Counted from the stretch's first letter, positions 1-8,944 are shown. The stretch is DNA of 64,000 bases from Qipengyuania flavescens (GCF_029688735.1 NZ_JARULD010000001.1:124001-188000), one strand, 5' to 3'. Notes: generated from the letters alone by a model not told the origin. A program made the numbers and translations.

Positions 1-582
1 GCCGTTGGGCCGGACCGCCAGCCAGCGCGACAGGGCAGCCTTGGCACGGCGACTGACCGGCACCATGCGCGCTTGCCCGCCCTTTCCTGTCACCGTCAGG
101 AATGGCGCATCGCGCGGGACGGCAGCGAGCGGTAGCGAGACCAGCTCTGTCGCGCGCAATCCCGAGCCGTAAAGCATTTCCAACAGGACGAGCATTCGGA
201 TCGCCTGAGGAGAATCGCTCGCGGCCTCTTCTTCCGCAGTCCTGAACAATCGTTCGATCTCGTCGTGAGAGAGAATTTTGGGGAGCGGCCTTCGCGTCGT
301 CGGACGCGGCAGGGCGTGGGTCGGATCGTCCGGACGCAGGCCCTCGTCGACGAGAAAGCCGAAGAACTGCCTCAGTGCGGACAGCTTGCGCGCGACCGTC
401 GACGGGGCGAGAGCGGACCAGCCTTGAGCGAGCTTCGCCAGTTGTGCAGGTCGCGCTTGCGCCAGTTCGCCGCCAAGCATTTCCTCTGCCTGTTCGAGAT
501 CGCGGCCATAAGCCAGGATCGTGTTTCGAGCGGCTCCGCGTTCTGCGGAGAGCATAGCCAGAAAATCGTCGATCGCATTCAC
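1..582 (-). CDS. xerD: tyrosine recombinase XerD-like (3' end cut by window)
   Basis: Site-specific tyrosine recombinase, probably the XerD partner that resolves chromosome dimers at dif. I translated 194 codons from a GTG start. The N-terminal SAM-like core-binding domain (NAIDDFLAMLSAERGAARNT, then VARKLSALRQFFGFLVDEG) is followed by the start of the catalytic domain: LPKILSHDEIERLF, and the first catalytic arginine in LYGSGLRATELVSL. The rest of the catalytic domain, with the nucleophilic Tyr, lies beyond base 1. The GTG is chosen because a GAGG lies about 8 nt upstream, inside the end of the preceding gene, which suggests translational coupling. XerC cannot be excluded from this part alone. 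Confidence 0.88.
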   Translation of the reverse strand, partial: MNAIDDFLAMLSAERGAARNTILAYGRDLEQAEEMLGGELAQARPAQLAKLAQGWSALAPSTVARKLSALRQFFGFLVDEGLRPDDPTHALPRPTTRRPLPKILSHDEIERLFRTAEEEAASDSPQAIRMLVLLEMLYGSGLRATELVSLPLAAVPRDAPFLTVTGKGGQARMVPVSRRAKAALSRWLAVRPNG

Positions 583-591
583 TGCCCGACC

Positions 592-2430
592 TCAGGCCCG
601 CGCGACCGCCTCCGCGGCGATCATGCGCGCTTCGGCTTCCAGTCCCACGCGGCGCAGCGCGGACACGATATGGAAGAGATGCCGCGCCGTCATACGGTCC
701 CAGCTGTCGCCCTGCATGCCGAGGCCGGCGAGAATGGCCACCAGCGCCGGATTGCCCGCGTTCGCCGCCGCATCGATAGCCCGGGTCCAGCGCGTCTGGC
801 CGCCAAGGCTCATGGAAAGCCGACGGCTGTATTCGTCGATCTCGCCCGATCCCACACGTTCCAACCCGGCAAGCCCGGCAAGAAACATGCGCGACTTGCG
901 TTGCCCGCCCGATTCATCGGCATCGACGAAACTGTCGAGTTCGCCGTCGGTGACAGCTTCGCTACGCGTCGGCGCAGCCAGGGCCAGCAAGGCCCAGCCG
1001 AGGCTTCCCTCCTCGACGATGCCCGACCAGCGCATCGCGTCACGATCGAGGCCGGCAGTAAGCATGGAAGCAATGAGTTCGCCTGCTTCGTCTTCCAGCG
1101 CATCGTCCGCAGGCAAGCGCGCCGCGGCATAGGCGGTCAGCACGCGGCGTCCATAACCGAAGTCTCCGCCGTCTCCCCACACATCGCGGATGGCGCCGAG
1201 GCGAGTGGAAGGATCGCTGCCGACATAGGCTTCGCGAAGGCGCGAGGCGCGGCGGTAGGCTTCGCTGTCCTCGCCCCCATCGGCGAAAATCTGGCCATAC
1301 AAGTCGACCATCGCACTGGCCGAGAAAATGCCGCTCTGCGCCGCAATATCCGCTGCATCGGAACGCTCGGCAGCGCTCAGAGCCGGCGTGAGAGCCGCGC
1401 TTTTCAAAAGCTGCGGACCCAAACCTTCCATCAAGTCTTCGGGGATCGGCTCGCCCAGGGCGTTGGCCATGGCGAAGCGCCAGGGCGTGATCTGCTCCAC
1501 GCCATCCCACTCGATGGTCACCGCGCGCCGGCCATCTCCTGCCGCCCCGGCAAACCTCTGGGCAAAGAGGACATCGATCGTTTCGCCCTGGCCGCGGGAC
1601 TGCAGGCGGCGCAGGTCGTTCTGCGCGCGGGTGGCCTCGCCGGCGTAAGCATTGCAGATGCCCGCCAGCATGTTCCATTGCGGATCCTCGCGATCGGTGT
1701 CGACCAGGCGCACTGCCGGACAAGCACCGACGATATCGGCCGTACCGATGTAAGCGTCGATCGCGGCATCGACGAGCGCGGGCGAATAATTCGCCGTGTC
1801 GATATCCTGCACCAGGGCGCGTGCGACCGCGTATTCGCCCATCGCGTTCAGGGCTCGCACGCGCAGCGTGGCGAACTCGATCGGGTCCATGCCCTCGGGC
1901 GCGGCCAGACGGCTGGCGAGCGCACGGCGAAGCAAGATGTGGCCCCAGCGTGACACCAGCGGCGATTGCGTCCCGGCCAATGCAGCGCGGACGAGAGCGG
2001 CAGGCTGCCGCGCCAGCGATGCACGGGGCAAGCCGCCCTCAGCCGTCGAAATCACTCCCGCACGCTCGGTCGAGCGCCGGGCGGCGGGCGGAATGTCGAA
2101 TTTGGGCTTCAGGCCGAGTAGCTCGTCGAGTTCGTCGGTCGACATGTTTTCCAGCTGCTCCAGCGTCGGCAGACGCGAGAGGTCGAGACTGGTCGAATTG
2201 GAACTTGAGCTTTCGGCGGGCTGATCGGGGATCGGCTGGACGATCTCGCCCGAACGACTGGGAGGCGTCGCTCCGGAACTCGGCGTCGCCGATGGTGCCG
2301 GAGAAGGGGTGGGAGTGGGCGCGGGATCTTCGAACCCCGGCGGCAGCAGATCGGTCGGCGCCGATTGTGCGAGGACGAGCGATGAACACAGCGCCAGTGC
2401 CGCGCCGCCGACCAGCCATGCAGCCTTCAT
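592..2430 (-). CDS. secreted helical-repeat protein of unknown function
   Basis: I do not recognise a named family. The 612-aa protein starts with a clear Sec signal peptide (about residues 1-21, ending LVLAQ). A Pro/Thr/Ser-rich linker follows (about 35-90), then a short acidic segment with LPTLEQLENMSTDELDELLG. The rest is an Ala-rich helical array resembling a TPR or alpha-solenoid, so an exported periplasmic scaffold is likely. Its ATG overlaps the stop of the small membrane gene upstream (ATGA), and it ends 10 nt before xerD. The three appear to be one transcription unit, divergent from aroK-aroB. No catalytic motif is visible. Confidence 0.8.
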   Translation of the reverse strand: MKAAWLVGGAALALCSSLVLAQSAPTDLLPPGFEDPAPTPTPSPAPSATPSSGATPPSRSGEIVQPIPDQPAESSSSNSTSLDLSRLPTLEQLENMSTDELDELLGLKPKFDIPPAARRSTERAGVISTAEGGLPRASLARQPAALVRAALAGTQSPLVSRWGHILLRRALASRLAAPEGMDPIEFATLRVRALNAMGEYAVARALVQDIDTANYSPALVDAAIDAYIGTADIVGACPAVRLVDTDREDPQWNMLAGICNAYAGEATRAQNDLRRLQSRGQGETIDVLFAQRFAGAAGDGRRAVTIEWDGVEQITPWRFAMANALGEPIPEDLMEGLGPQLLKSAALTPALSAAERSDAADIAAQSGIFSASAMVDLYGQIFADGGEDSEAYRRASRLREAYVGSDPSTRLGAIRDVWGDGGDFGYGRRVLTAYAAARLPADDALEDEAGELIASMLTAGLDRDAMRWSGIVEEGSLGWALLALAAPTRSEAVTDGELDSFVDADESGGQRKSRMFLAGLAGLERVGSGEIDEYSRRLSMSLGGQTRWTRAIDAAANAGNPALVAILAGLGMQGDSWDRMTARHLFHIVSALRRVGLEAEARMIAAEAVARA

Positions 2431-2561
2431 CGCGCCGCTCCCGGCAGGGTAATTTCTTGCTCGATCGGATGCAGCGGTTCTTCGCCGCCATCGATCCAGG
2501 CCAGGATGCAGAGCGCGACAATAATCAACCCCGCGATGCCTCCCATCCGCTTGCTGTCCAT
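2427..2561 (-). CDS. small single-pass membrane protein (44 aa)
   Basis: A short ORF that size cut-offs miss. MDSKRMGG is followed by one hydrophobic segment (IAGLIIVALCILAWI, about residues 9-23) and a short acidic/polar tail. Its TGA overlaps the ATG of the secreted helical protein downstream, which is the main support for it being translated. I see no strong Shine-Dalgarno. It would sit at the head of the xerD-containing unit, 75 bp from the divergent aroK start. No function can be assigned; assisting the exported neighbour is a guess from position only. Confidence 0.6.
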   Translation of the reverse strand: MDSKRMGGIAGLIIVALCILAWIDGGEEPLHPIEQEITLPGAAR

Positions 2562-2636
2562 GGCCAAGTTTTTCGCGTCCCGCTTCAAGTGCTGATACCT
2601 TGCCCGCGCCCTAGCCCATGTCTAGGCACGGCGGCA

Positions 2637-3203
2637 ATGACCGAAGCGCCCGCCATCACACAAGATGCCATTTCCGCCATCATCCGGCGGATCGACCGGC
2701 CGGTGGTGCTGGTCGGCTTGATGGGAGTCGGCAAATCCACGGTCGGGCGGCGCTTGGCGGCCTTGATGCACACCGACTTCATCGATGCCGACGACGAAAT
2801 CGAGCGGGCGGCGGACCGCAGCATCGCGGAAATTTTCGAGGCGCACGGAGAAGCCTATTTCCGTGAAGGCGAACGCCGCGTGATCGCGCGGTTGATGGAG
2901 GAGGACCACGGCGTCATCGCGACGGGTGGCGGCGCATTCATCGATGCCGAGACCCGGGCGCTGATCGTCGATAATGCCATCGCAGTCTGGCTCGATTGCG
3001 ACATCGACACGCTGGTCGAACGGACCGGCAGGCGCAACACCCGTCCCCTGCTGAAAAAAGGCGACCCGAGAGAGATCCTCACGAACCTGAAGGACCAGCG
3101 CAGCGGCGCCTACGCGCAGGCACAGCTGCATGTGGTGACCGACGACGGGCCGCATCACCAGACCGCGCTGCGCATCTTGGAGGCGATCGACGCATGCCTG
3201 TGA
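2637..3203 (+). CDS. aroK: shikimate kinase
   Basis: Phosphorylates shikimate to shikimate-3-phosphate in the aromatic amino acid pathway; cytosolic. The 188-aa protein has the Walker A loop GLMGVGKSTVGRRLA near residue 30, the substrate-binding D-D pair in FIDADDEIE, the GGGAF shikimate-binding loop, and the lid arginine in RRNTRPLL. The ATG is chosen because the family begins about 20-25 residues before the P-loop; the reading frame is open far upstream, but that part shows no kinase sequence. The gene overlaps aroB by 10 nt, the classic aroKB arrangement. Confidence 0.96.
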   Translation: MTEAPAITQDAISAIIRRIDRPVVLVGLMGVGKSTVGRRLAALMHTDFIDADDEIERAADRSIAEIFEAHGEAYFREGERRVIARLMEEDHGVIATGGGAFIDAETRALIVDNAIAVWLDCDIDTLVERTGRRNTRPLLKKGDPREILTNLKDQRSGAYAQAQLHVVTDDGPHHQTALRILEAIDACL

Positions 3204-4315
3204 TCCCGGTCGAACTCGCTGGCAGAAGCTACGAAGTGCATGTCGGCAAGGGGTTGCTGGACGAAGCGCTCTCGCTCGCATGCGCTTTCATCGAGCCCTA
3301 TCATGGCCGCAAAGTACCGGTCGTAGCCGATCGCAATGCCTTGAAGCACCACGGCGAGCGCCTCGCGCATTCGCTTGCAGCCGACGGCTTCGAAATCGCT
3401 TGGTACCTCGTCGAGCCGGGCGAGGCCGCGAAAAGCTGGGCGGGACTGCAGGACTTGGTCGATTGGCTGCTCGGTCTCGGCATCACGCGTGGCGATCACG
3501 TGTTCGCGCTAGGCGGGGGGGTGGTCGGCGACCTTACCGGCTTCGCATGCTCCATCGTCAAGCGTGGCTGCGGTTTCGTGCAATTGCCCACGACGCTCCT
3601 CGCCCAGGTCGACAGTTCGGTCGGCGGCAAGACCGCGATCAATACATCGGCAGGCAAAAACCTTGTCGGCGCGTTCCACCAGCCCTCGCTGGTTCTCGCC
3701 GATCTCGATGCGCTGGCAACTTTGCCCGAGCGCGAGATGCACGCAGGATATGCCGAGGTGCTGAAATATGGGGTTCTGGGCGATGCAGGTTTTTTCGACT
3801 GGCTGGAAGACCATGGCAACAAGGTTCTCGCACTCGAAGAAGCCCCGCTCGAATATGCCGTCGCGACCAGCGTCGCCGCGAAAGCCCGCATCGTTGCCGA
3901 GGACGAGCGCGAGACCTCCGGCACCCGCGCGTTGCTCAATCTCGGCCACACTTTCGGGCATGCGCTCGAGGCGGAGACCGGCTTTTCCGATCGCCTGCTG
4001 CACGGCGAAGGCGTCGCGCTCGGCATAGTGCTGGCCGCTCGCTATTCGGCGCGGCGCGGCGAAATTTCCGAGGACGAGGCTGCACGTGTGACCCGCGCTA
4101 TCGACAAAGCTGGACTGCCCGCAGAGATCGCCGCACTGGAGCTCGAATGCGATGGCAGCGCGCTGGTGGCGCACATGCTGCACGACAAGAAAATGGACGC
4201 GGGCGGCACGCTGCCCTTCATCCTGCTCCGCGGTATCGGCGAGGCGTACCTTGCGAAAGACGTCGATCTGGCGGACGTTGCCGCCTTTCTCGACGCGCAA
4301 TTGCAGGCGCATTGA
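3194..4315 (+). CDS. aroB: 3-dehydroquinate synthase
   Basis: Converts DAHP to 3-dehydroquinate using NAD+ and a divalent metal. The 373-aa length fits the family. Visible motifs are the NAD-binding ALGGGVVGDLTGFA, the substrate loop PTTLLAQVDSSVGGKTAIN, and the metal-binding histidines in LGHTFGHALE and LLHGEGVALG. The start at MPVIPVEL lies inside the end of aroK, so translation is probably coupled. Together with aroK it supplies steps 2 and 5 of the shikimate pathway. Confidence 0.97.
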   Translation: MPVIPVELAGRSYEVHVGKGLLDEALSLACAFIEPYHGRKVPVVADRNALKHHGERLAHSLAADGFEIAWYLVEPGEAAKSWAGLQDLVDWLLGLGITRGDHVFALGGGVVGDLTGFACSIVKRGCGFVQLPTTLLAQVDSSVGGKTAINTSAGKNLVGAFHQPSLVLADLDALATLPEREMHAGYAEVLKYGVLGDAGFFDWLEDHGNKVLALEEAPLEYAVATSVAAKARIVAEDERETSGTRALLNLGHTFGHALEAETGFSDRLLHGEGVALGIVLAARYSARRGEISEDEAARVTRAIDKAGLPAEIAALELECDGSALVAHMLHDKKMDAGGTLPFILLRGIGEAYLAKDVDLADVAAFLDAQLQAH

Positions 4316-4347
4316 CGCGCGAAAACGCTGCGCTCATGCTGCGCAGC

Positions 4348-5115
4348 ATGACGCGCTTCATCGACCTGTCGATCCCCATCACGAACGACGTCGTGTCCGA
4401 TCCCGAAGTGATGCGGCCGAAGATCCGGTACATGACCCACGAGAGCACGTGGGAGCAGATCGCAATGTTCTTTCCCGGGCTGGAAAAGGACGATCTGCCG
4501 GATGGCGAAGGCTGGGCGGTCGAGATGCTCGAACTATCGACGCACAATGGCACGCATATGGACGCGCCGTGGCACTATCACTCCACCACGGATAGCGGTA
4601 CCAGCCCTGCCCCCAGCATCGACGAAGCGCCGCTCGACCGTTTCCTGCGGCCCGGTGTTAAGCTCGATTTCAGCCACCTTCCGCACGGCCATGTGGTCAG
4701 CGGGGCCGAGGTTGAGCAAGCGTTCGCCACGATCGAATACGAACTCCAGCCGCTCGACATCGTGCTGGTCCAGTCCGGCGCGGTCTACGGCACGGAGAAC
4801 TTCACGGACCAAGGCGTCGGCCTCGGCGCGGAGGCCACTCTATGGCTGACCGAGCGCGGCGTCGAAGTCGTCGGCACCGATGCCTGGAGCTGGGATGCAC
4901 CTTTCAGCCACACGGCAAAGCGCTGGGCGCAGGAGCGCGATCCGGCGATCATCTGGGAAGGCCACAAGGCCGGTCGCATCCGGCCCTATTACCAGATCGA
5001 GAAGCTCACCAATCTCGCCGCCCTGCCCGCGCAAGGCTTCACCGTGAGCTGCTTCCCGGTCAAGATCGAACGCGCCAGCGCAGGATGGATTCGCGCGGTC
5101 GCGATAGTCGACTGA
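4348..5115 (+). CDS. cyclase-family (kynurenine formamidase-like) metal hydrolase
   Basis: Belongs to the cyclase/kynurenine formamidase superfamily of metal-dependent amide or lactone hydrolases. The diagnostic HNGTHMDAPWHY (H-x-G-T-H-x-D-x-P-x-H type) is present near residue 70, with FIDLSIPI at the N terminus. The 255-aa start MTRFIDLS is chosen because it aligns with the family N terminus; another ATG lies 12 nt upstream. The substrate cannot be read from sequence: kynB, isatin hydrolase and uncharacterised members share the motif. It follows aroB by 32 nt and may be read through from it, but no tryptophan catabolic genes are adjacent. Confidence 0.82.
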   Translation: MTRFIDLSIPITNDVVSDPEVMRPKIRYMTHESTWEQIAMFFPGLEKDDLPDGEGWAVEMLELSTHNGTHMDAPWHYHSTTDSGTSPAPSIDEAPLDRFLRPGVKLDFSHLPHGHVVSGAEVEQAFATIEYELQPLDIVLVQSGAVYGTENFTDQGVGLGAEATLWLTERGVEVVGTDAWSWDAPFSHTAKRWAQERDPAIIWEGHKAGRIRPYYQIEKLTNLAALPAQGFTVSCFPVKIERASAGWIRAVAIVD

Positions 5116-5376
5116 TCAGCTCGCTCGTGGTTCCAGCCGGGTGACCTTCGCCCCGGCGCCGACCGGCTGGTAATCCGCCATCATCGCATCGTGTTCGGCG
5201 AACAACCGCTCGATTTCGCCGCGCCGCTCCAACAGCATTTGCGCAATGCCTGGGGCGAGACTGTCGCCATCGCCGATCTTGCCGAGAATGCCTGCGAGGT
5301 CCGCGATCGTCGCGTCCTCCGGGGTCTTGTGATAATTGCCCCGCGTATCGAAGAACCCTGTTCCCCTGTGTGCCAT
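5116..5376 (-). CDS. conserved-looking small protein, unknown function
   Basis: An 86-aa soluble protein without signal peptide or membrane segment. It is predicted largely helical (ATIADLAGILGKIGDGDSLA, then LLERRGEIERLFAEHDAMM). AGGAG lies about 7 nt before the ATG. It converges directly on the cyclase gene, whose stop abuts its stop. I do not recognise the family. Confidence 0.6.
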   Translation of the reverse strand: MAHRGTGFFDTRGNYHKTPEDATIADLAGILGKIGDGDSLAPGIAQMLLERRGEIERLFAEHDAMMADYQPVGAGAKVTRLEPRAS

Positions 5377-5556
5377 GCCTAACTCCTGTGCCTGGTGCCT
5401 CAGAAGCGAACCGAAGGGGCACAGTATCGGTCATAAACCGAGTCGTTCAAAGCGCCTTCACCACGTTTGCCCCGTGCAGGGACGAAATAATCGTGCGATG
5501 GCGCATTCTGGCAATATTCGTTCGACAGCCTGAAGCCTTTGGACAGGCTGGCTGGT

Positions 5557-7614
5557 CTATTCGAGCTCCAGGATGATTTCATCGACTGCGAGACTATCTC
5601 CCTCTCCGGCGTTGATCTTGCTAACGACGGCCTCTTTCTCGGCGCGCAGGATGTTTTCCATCTTCATTGCCTCGACCGTGGCGAGAGGCTGGCCGGGCTG
5701 CACTTCGTCGCCCTCGGCGACATGCAGCTTCACCAGCAGGCCCGGCATCGGGCAGATGAGCATCTTCGAAAGATCGGGCGGCTCTTTCTCGATCATGTGA
5801 CCGGCAAGGTGCGCAATGCGGCTCTGCAGGATACGCAACTGGTGCGTCGCGCCGCGGGTAGTGACGGCATAGCCAGTGCGCGTCGGCGATAGCTGCAGGG
5901 TATAGGTTGCTTCAGGCTCGGCGGAGTCTTCTCCGAAGAGCGCGACCTCGACCATGGTCTCGCCCGGCGTGTATTCCATCTCGAGGACCACCGGCTCGCC
6001 ATCCACGGTGATCGCGTCCTCGACCAGCCTCACTTCGTGAGTGGTCGAACCTTCCTCGCGTTCGCCAATCCGTACGTTCCAGTCGCCCGGGGCGTAGAAG
6101 TCGCTATCGAGTTGCTGGTCGATCCGCCGCGCACGGTCGGCATCGGCGGTGGCAATCACACCGCCGACGGCTGCGAGAACGCGCGTAAGCTGCGTATCGG
6201 CGGGTGCGCCTTCGAAGCCCTCCGGATATTCCTCGGCGATAAAGCCGGTCGTCAGCTCGCCCGAGCGGAAGCGCGGATGCTGCATGATTGCGCTGAGGAA
6301 ATCGACATTGTGGCCCAGCCCCTCGATCCGGAACGCATCGAGCGCCTTGATCTGCAGGTCCGCCGCTTTGTCGCGCGTCTCGCCCCAGGTCACCAGCTTG
6401 GCGATCATCGGGTCGTAGTGAATCGAGACCTCGCCGCCCTCGTAAACGCCATCGTCGACGCGAATGCCGTCGACACCGCGGCGGCCGTTCTCGGAGCCGT
6501 CGTCGGTCCAGGGTTCGACCGGTGGCTGATAATGCACCAACCGCCCGATGCTCGGCAGGAACCCGCGATAGGGATCTTCGGCATAGACGCGGTTCTCTAT
6601 CGCCCAGCCGTCTATCTTCACATCGTCCTGCGTCATGGCGAGCTTCTCGCCCGCTGCCACCCGGATCATCCATTCGACCAGATCGACGCCGGTGATCATC
6701 TCGGTCACCGGGTGCTCCACCTGCAGGCGGGTGTTCATTTCGAGGAAGTAGAAGCTCTCGCCGGTCTTGTCCGCGCCGCTGACGATCAGTTCGACCGTGC
6801 CGGCACTGTGATAGCCGACGGCCTTCGACAGGGCGACGCACTGCTCGCCCATGGCCTTGCGCATCTTGGGTGTGACGAAAGGCGACGGCGCTTCCTCCAC
6901 TACCTTCTGGTGGCGGCGCTGGATGCTGCATTCGCGCTCGTTGAGATAGAGCACGTTGCCGTGTTTGTCGCCGAGGATCTGGATTTCGATGTGGCGCGGA
7001 TCTTCGATGAATTTCTCGATGAAGACGCGGTCGTCGCCGAAGCTGTTGAGCCCTTCGCGCTTGGTCGCTTCGAAGCCTTCGCGCACGTCCTTCTCGCTAT
7101 AGGCGAGGCGCATGCCCTTGCCTCCGCCGCCCGCGCTGGCCTTCATCATCACCGGATAGCCGATGTCGTCGCTGATCTCGACCGCGTGGTCCGTATCGCG
7201 GATTTCTCCGACGAAGCCGGGGACGACGTTCACCCCCGCCTCGCGCGCGATCTTCTTGGATTCGATCTTGTCGCCCATCGCGGCGATCGCGTCGGCGGGC
7301 GGGCCGATGAAGGCGATGTTCTCGGCGGCGAGCGCCTCGACGAAGCTCGCACGCTCGGACAGGAAGCCGTAGCCCGGATGCACAGCCTCGGCCCCGGTCT
7401 GCTTGCACGCGGCGATGATCTTGTCCGCGACGAGGTAGCTTTCCGACGCCTGCGCCGGGCCGATATGCACCGCCTCGTCCGCCATGCGCACGAAGGGGGC
7501 GCGCGCGTCCGCATCGGAATAGACCGCAACGGTGGCGATCCCCATGCGCTTGGCAGTCTTGATGACGCGGCAGGCGATTTCGCCGCGATTGGCAATCAGG
7601 ATTTTCGAGAACAT
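5557..7614 (-). CDS. pccA: propionyl-CoA carboxylase, biotin carboxylase/BCCP subunit alpha
   Basis: ATP-dependent carboxylation of biotin, which PccB then uses to make methylmalonyl-CoA from propionyl-CoA. The 685-aa protein contains a biotin carboxylase N-domain (FSKILIANRGEIACRVI), an ATP-grasp with KASAGGGGKGMR, the FLEMNTRLQVEHPVTE active-site segment, and a C-terminal biotinyl domain with the lysine in EAMKMEN. The whole acceptor domain is fused, as in acyl-CoA carboxylases. The start is at MFSKIL, overlapping the stop of the LprI-like gene by one base. PccB, the mutase and the epimerase in the same region make propionyl-CoA rather than acetyl-CoA the likely substrate. Confidence 0.94.
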   Translation of the reverse strand: MFSKILIANRGEIACRVIKTAKRMGIATVAVYSDADARAPFVRMADEAVHIGPAQASESYLVADKIIAACKQTGAEAVHPGYGFLSERASFVEALAAENIAFIGPPADAIAAMGDKIESKKIAREAGVNVVPGFVGEIRDTDHAVEISDDIGYPVMMKASAGGGGKGMRLAYSEKDVREGFEATKREGLNSFGDDRVFIEKFIEDPRHIEIQILGDKHGNVLYLNERECSIQRRHQKVVEEAPSPFVTPKMRKAMGEQCVALSKAVGYHSAGTVELIVSGADKTGESFYFLEMNTRLQVEHPVTEMITGVDLVEWMIRVAAGEKLAMTQDDVKIDGWAIENRVYAEDPYRGFLPSIGRLVHYQPPVEPWTDDGSENGRRGVDGIRVDDGVYEGGEVSIHYDPMIAKLVTWGETRDKAADLQIKALDAFRIEGLGHNVDFLSAIMQHPRFRSGELTTGFIAEEYPEGFEGAPADTQLTRVLAAVGGVIATADADRARRIDQQLDSDFYAPGDWNVRIGEREEGSTTHEVRLVEDAITVDGEPVVLEMEYTPGETMVEVALFGEDSAEPEATYTLQLSPTRTGYAVTTRGATHQLRILQSRIAHLAGHMIEKEPPDLSKMLICPMPGLLVKLHVAEGDEVQPGQPLATVEAMKMENILRAEKEAVVSKINAGEGDSLAVDEIILELE

Positions 7615-8033
7615 TATTCGGGGCTCTCCGCCAGTTCGCGCAACTGTTTCGTGCGATCTTGAGTGAGGTCGGTGAGGCAGAAGCTCACCAACATGGGTTC
7701 CATGGTGCCGCCCCGTGCCTGATAGCCCGCGCTGGCGCAATGCGCGTCGCGATAGGCGATCCAGGCGCGCTGGGACTTCAGCAGCGTATCGAAATAAGTC
7801 GGCCTGCCGTCATCCGGCACGAAGTCGCCGCGATCCATGGCGCGCATTGCCGCGGCGGTTTTCTTCCATTGAATGTTCAGCGCACGATCGGCCTTGAGAT
7901 AGTCGCGGTGCGCGCAGAAATTCATCGCGCTTTGTACCCCGCGCTCGGCCCGTGCGCGGTCGCACGGCGGCAGCGGATTGGGCTTCGTGGCGGCCTGCGC
8001 GGCCATGACCAGCGCAGCGGCGATTAGGCTCAT
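7614..8033 (-). CDS. LprI/DUF1311-family secreted protein
   Basis: A 139-aa protein with a short signal peptide (ending MAAQAA) and the Cys-containing DUF1311 (lysozyme inhibitor LprI N-terminal) pattern: C in PLPPCDRAR, NFCAHRDYLKADRALN, then SQRAWIAYRDAHCA and FCLTDLTQDRTKQL. Some members inhibit lysozyme, but most are uncharacterised. It is translationally linked on both sides: its start overlaps the N-demethylase-like gene by 4 nt and its stop overlaps the pccA start by 1 nt. A role in propionate metabolism is not implied by sequence. Confidence 0.75.
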   Translation of the reverse strand: MSLIAAALVMAAQAATKPNPLPPCDRARAERGVQSAMNFCAHRDYLKADRALNIQWKKTAAAMRAMDRGDFVPDDGRPTYFDTLLKSQRAWIAYRDAHCASAGYQARGGTMEPMLVSFCLTDLTQDRTKQLRELAESPE

Positions 8034-8824
8034 GACGTTTCCTCTCGCCGGTTCGCATAGCCGATTAACGCGCCAGCGTAAGCCCCCGCGCCGCGCCGGT
8101 CGCCCTCGCCTTCGATAAGGCTGGCGACAGCTGCGACGAGACGTTGGCGGTTCGACTGCGAAAGTTCTCCGAACGGCGCAACGTAGATGCCGATCGTGAA
8201 GAGGATTGCGCCGGTCTGCGGCAGGCGGCGCAGCGTCTGGCGCTCCGAGCGGACGAACAGCGTCTCACCCGCGTTCTCGGGCGTGACATGGGCGAAGGCC
8301 TGTTCGGGTGGCTCGGCGACCCAGCGCTTGTCGCCGGTAGCGGCGATGAACCAGTTGCAGCGCCCGTAGATCGCGCCGGGTTTCAGCTTGGCCATGAAGT
8401 TGTCGACGCCGCTGGCGAGCTGCTCCTCATAGCCGTGGATGGGCGCGTGGAGCGAGCGCAGGGGCAGCCCCAACTTGTCGGCCGGCGTCCAGTCAGATGG
8501 CCACGCGACCGCCGCACCGACGAGGCGGTATTGGTCTTCTCCTGGGCGCAGGGTGAGGAGGCACATATCCTCGTGATACGCGCGAGCTGCTTCGGGCAGG
8601 CCGCCAGACACTCCGAGCATGGCGGCGAGTTCTGCCCCAGGTGCCTCGCTTTCGGGTGAGAGCTGGATACCCTCGGGGTAGGTAGCAAAGCCTTCGGCAC
8701 GCGCTTCAACGTCGGGATCGGGTTGGAGCCACTCACCCTCGTGCAATTTGGCAAGCCCAATCTTGAGCACGCCTCCACCCCGAGCGCGGGGCAGCAGTTC
8801 GTCGACAGAGAAACCTAGAGTCAT
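8030..8824 (-). CDS. heme-dependent oxidative N-demethylase-like protein (DUF3445)
   Basis: A 264-aa protein matching the DUF3445 / heme-dependent oxidative N-demethylase alpha-like family by its core: LRSLHAPIHGYEEQLA, then GRCNWFIA, then LFVRSERQTLRRLPQTGAI and the aromatic IGIYVAPFGEL. Known relatives oxidise methylated amines with a heme and partner subunits; none of those partners is nearby, so the function here is open. It heads the pccA subcluster (ATGA overlap with the LprI-like gene). A paired repeat element separates it from bioB. Confidence 0.75.
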   Translation of the reverse strand: MTLGFSVDELLPRARGGGVLKIGLAKLHEGEWLQPDPDVEARAEGFATYPEGIQLSPESEAPGAELAAMLGVSGGLPEAARAYHEDMCLLTLRPGEDQYRLVGAAVAWPSDWTPADKLGLPLRSLHAPIHGYEEQLASGVDNFMAKLKPGAIYGRCNWFIAATGDKRWVAEPPEQAFAHVTPENAGETLFVRSERQTLRRLPQTGAILFTIGIYVAPFGELSQSNRQRLVAAVASLIEGEGDRRGAGAYAGALIGYANRREETS

Positions 8825-8832
8825 CTATCCCT

Positions 8833-8934
8833 CGTCATTGCGAGGAGCTGCAGGCGACGCGGCAATCCATCGCGCTGCGACGGCGGACAGCTCGGGAGAT
8901 GGATTGCCGCGCGGCTTCGCCGCTCGCAATGACG
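8833..8934. repeat. paired palindromic repeat, ORF-less form
   Basis: Two inverted arms, 39 and 37 bp. Each reads CGTCATTGCGAG, then a small GC-rich internal stem, then GGCAATCCATC. They point toward each other across 26 bp. The right arm contains GCGGCGAAGCCGC, a short hairpin. The same two arms recur around the GIY-YIG gene near 39.1-39.5 kb. The element fills the gap between bioB and the DUF3445 gene. This is a REP/BIME-like structure by appearance; I see no T-run typical of a terminator. Confidence 0.85.
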
Positions 8935-8944
8935 GTGAGTAGTG

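Noticed and set aside
5400-5534. Possible 44-codon minus-strand ORF between pccA and the 86-aa gene
   Set aside because: Only a TTG start, no ribosome site and no recognisable sequence; codon use is not clearly coding.
6037-7662. 541-codon plus-strand open frame across pccA
   Set aside because: Antisense shadow of a clear biotin carboxylase; no ribosome site and no recognisable sequence.
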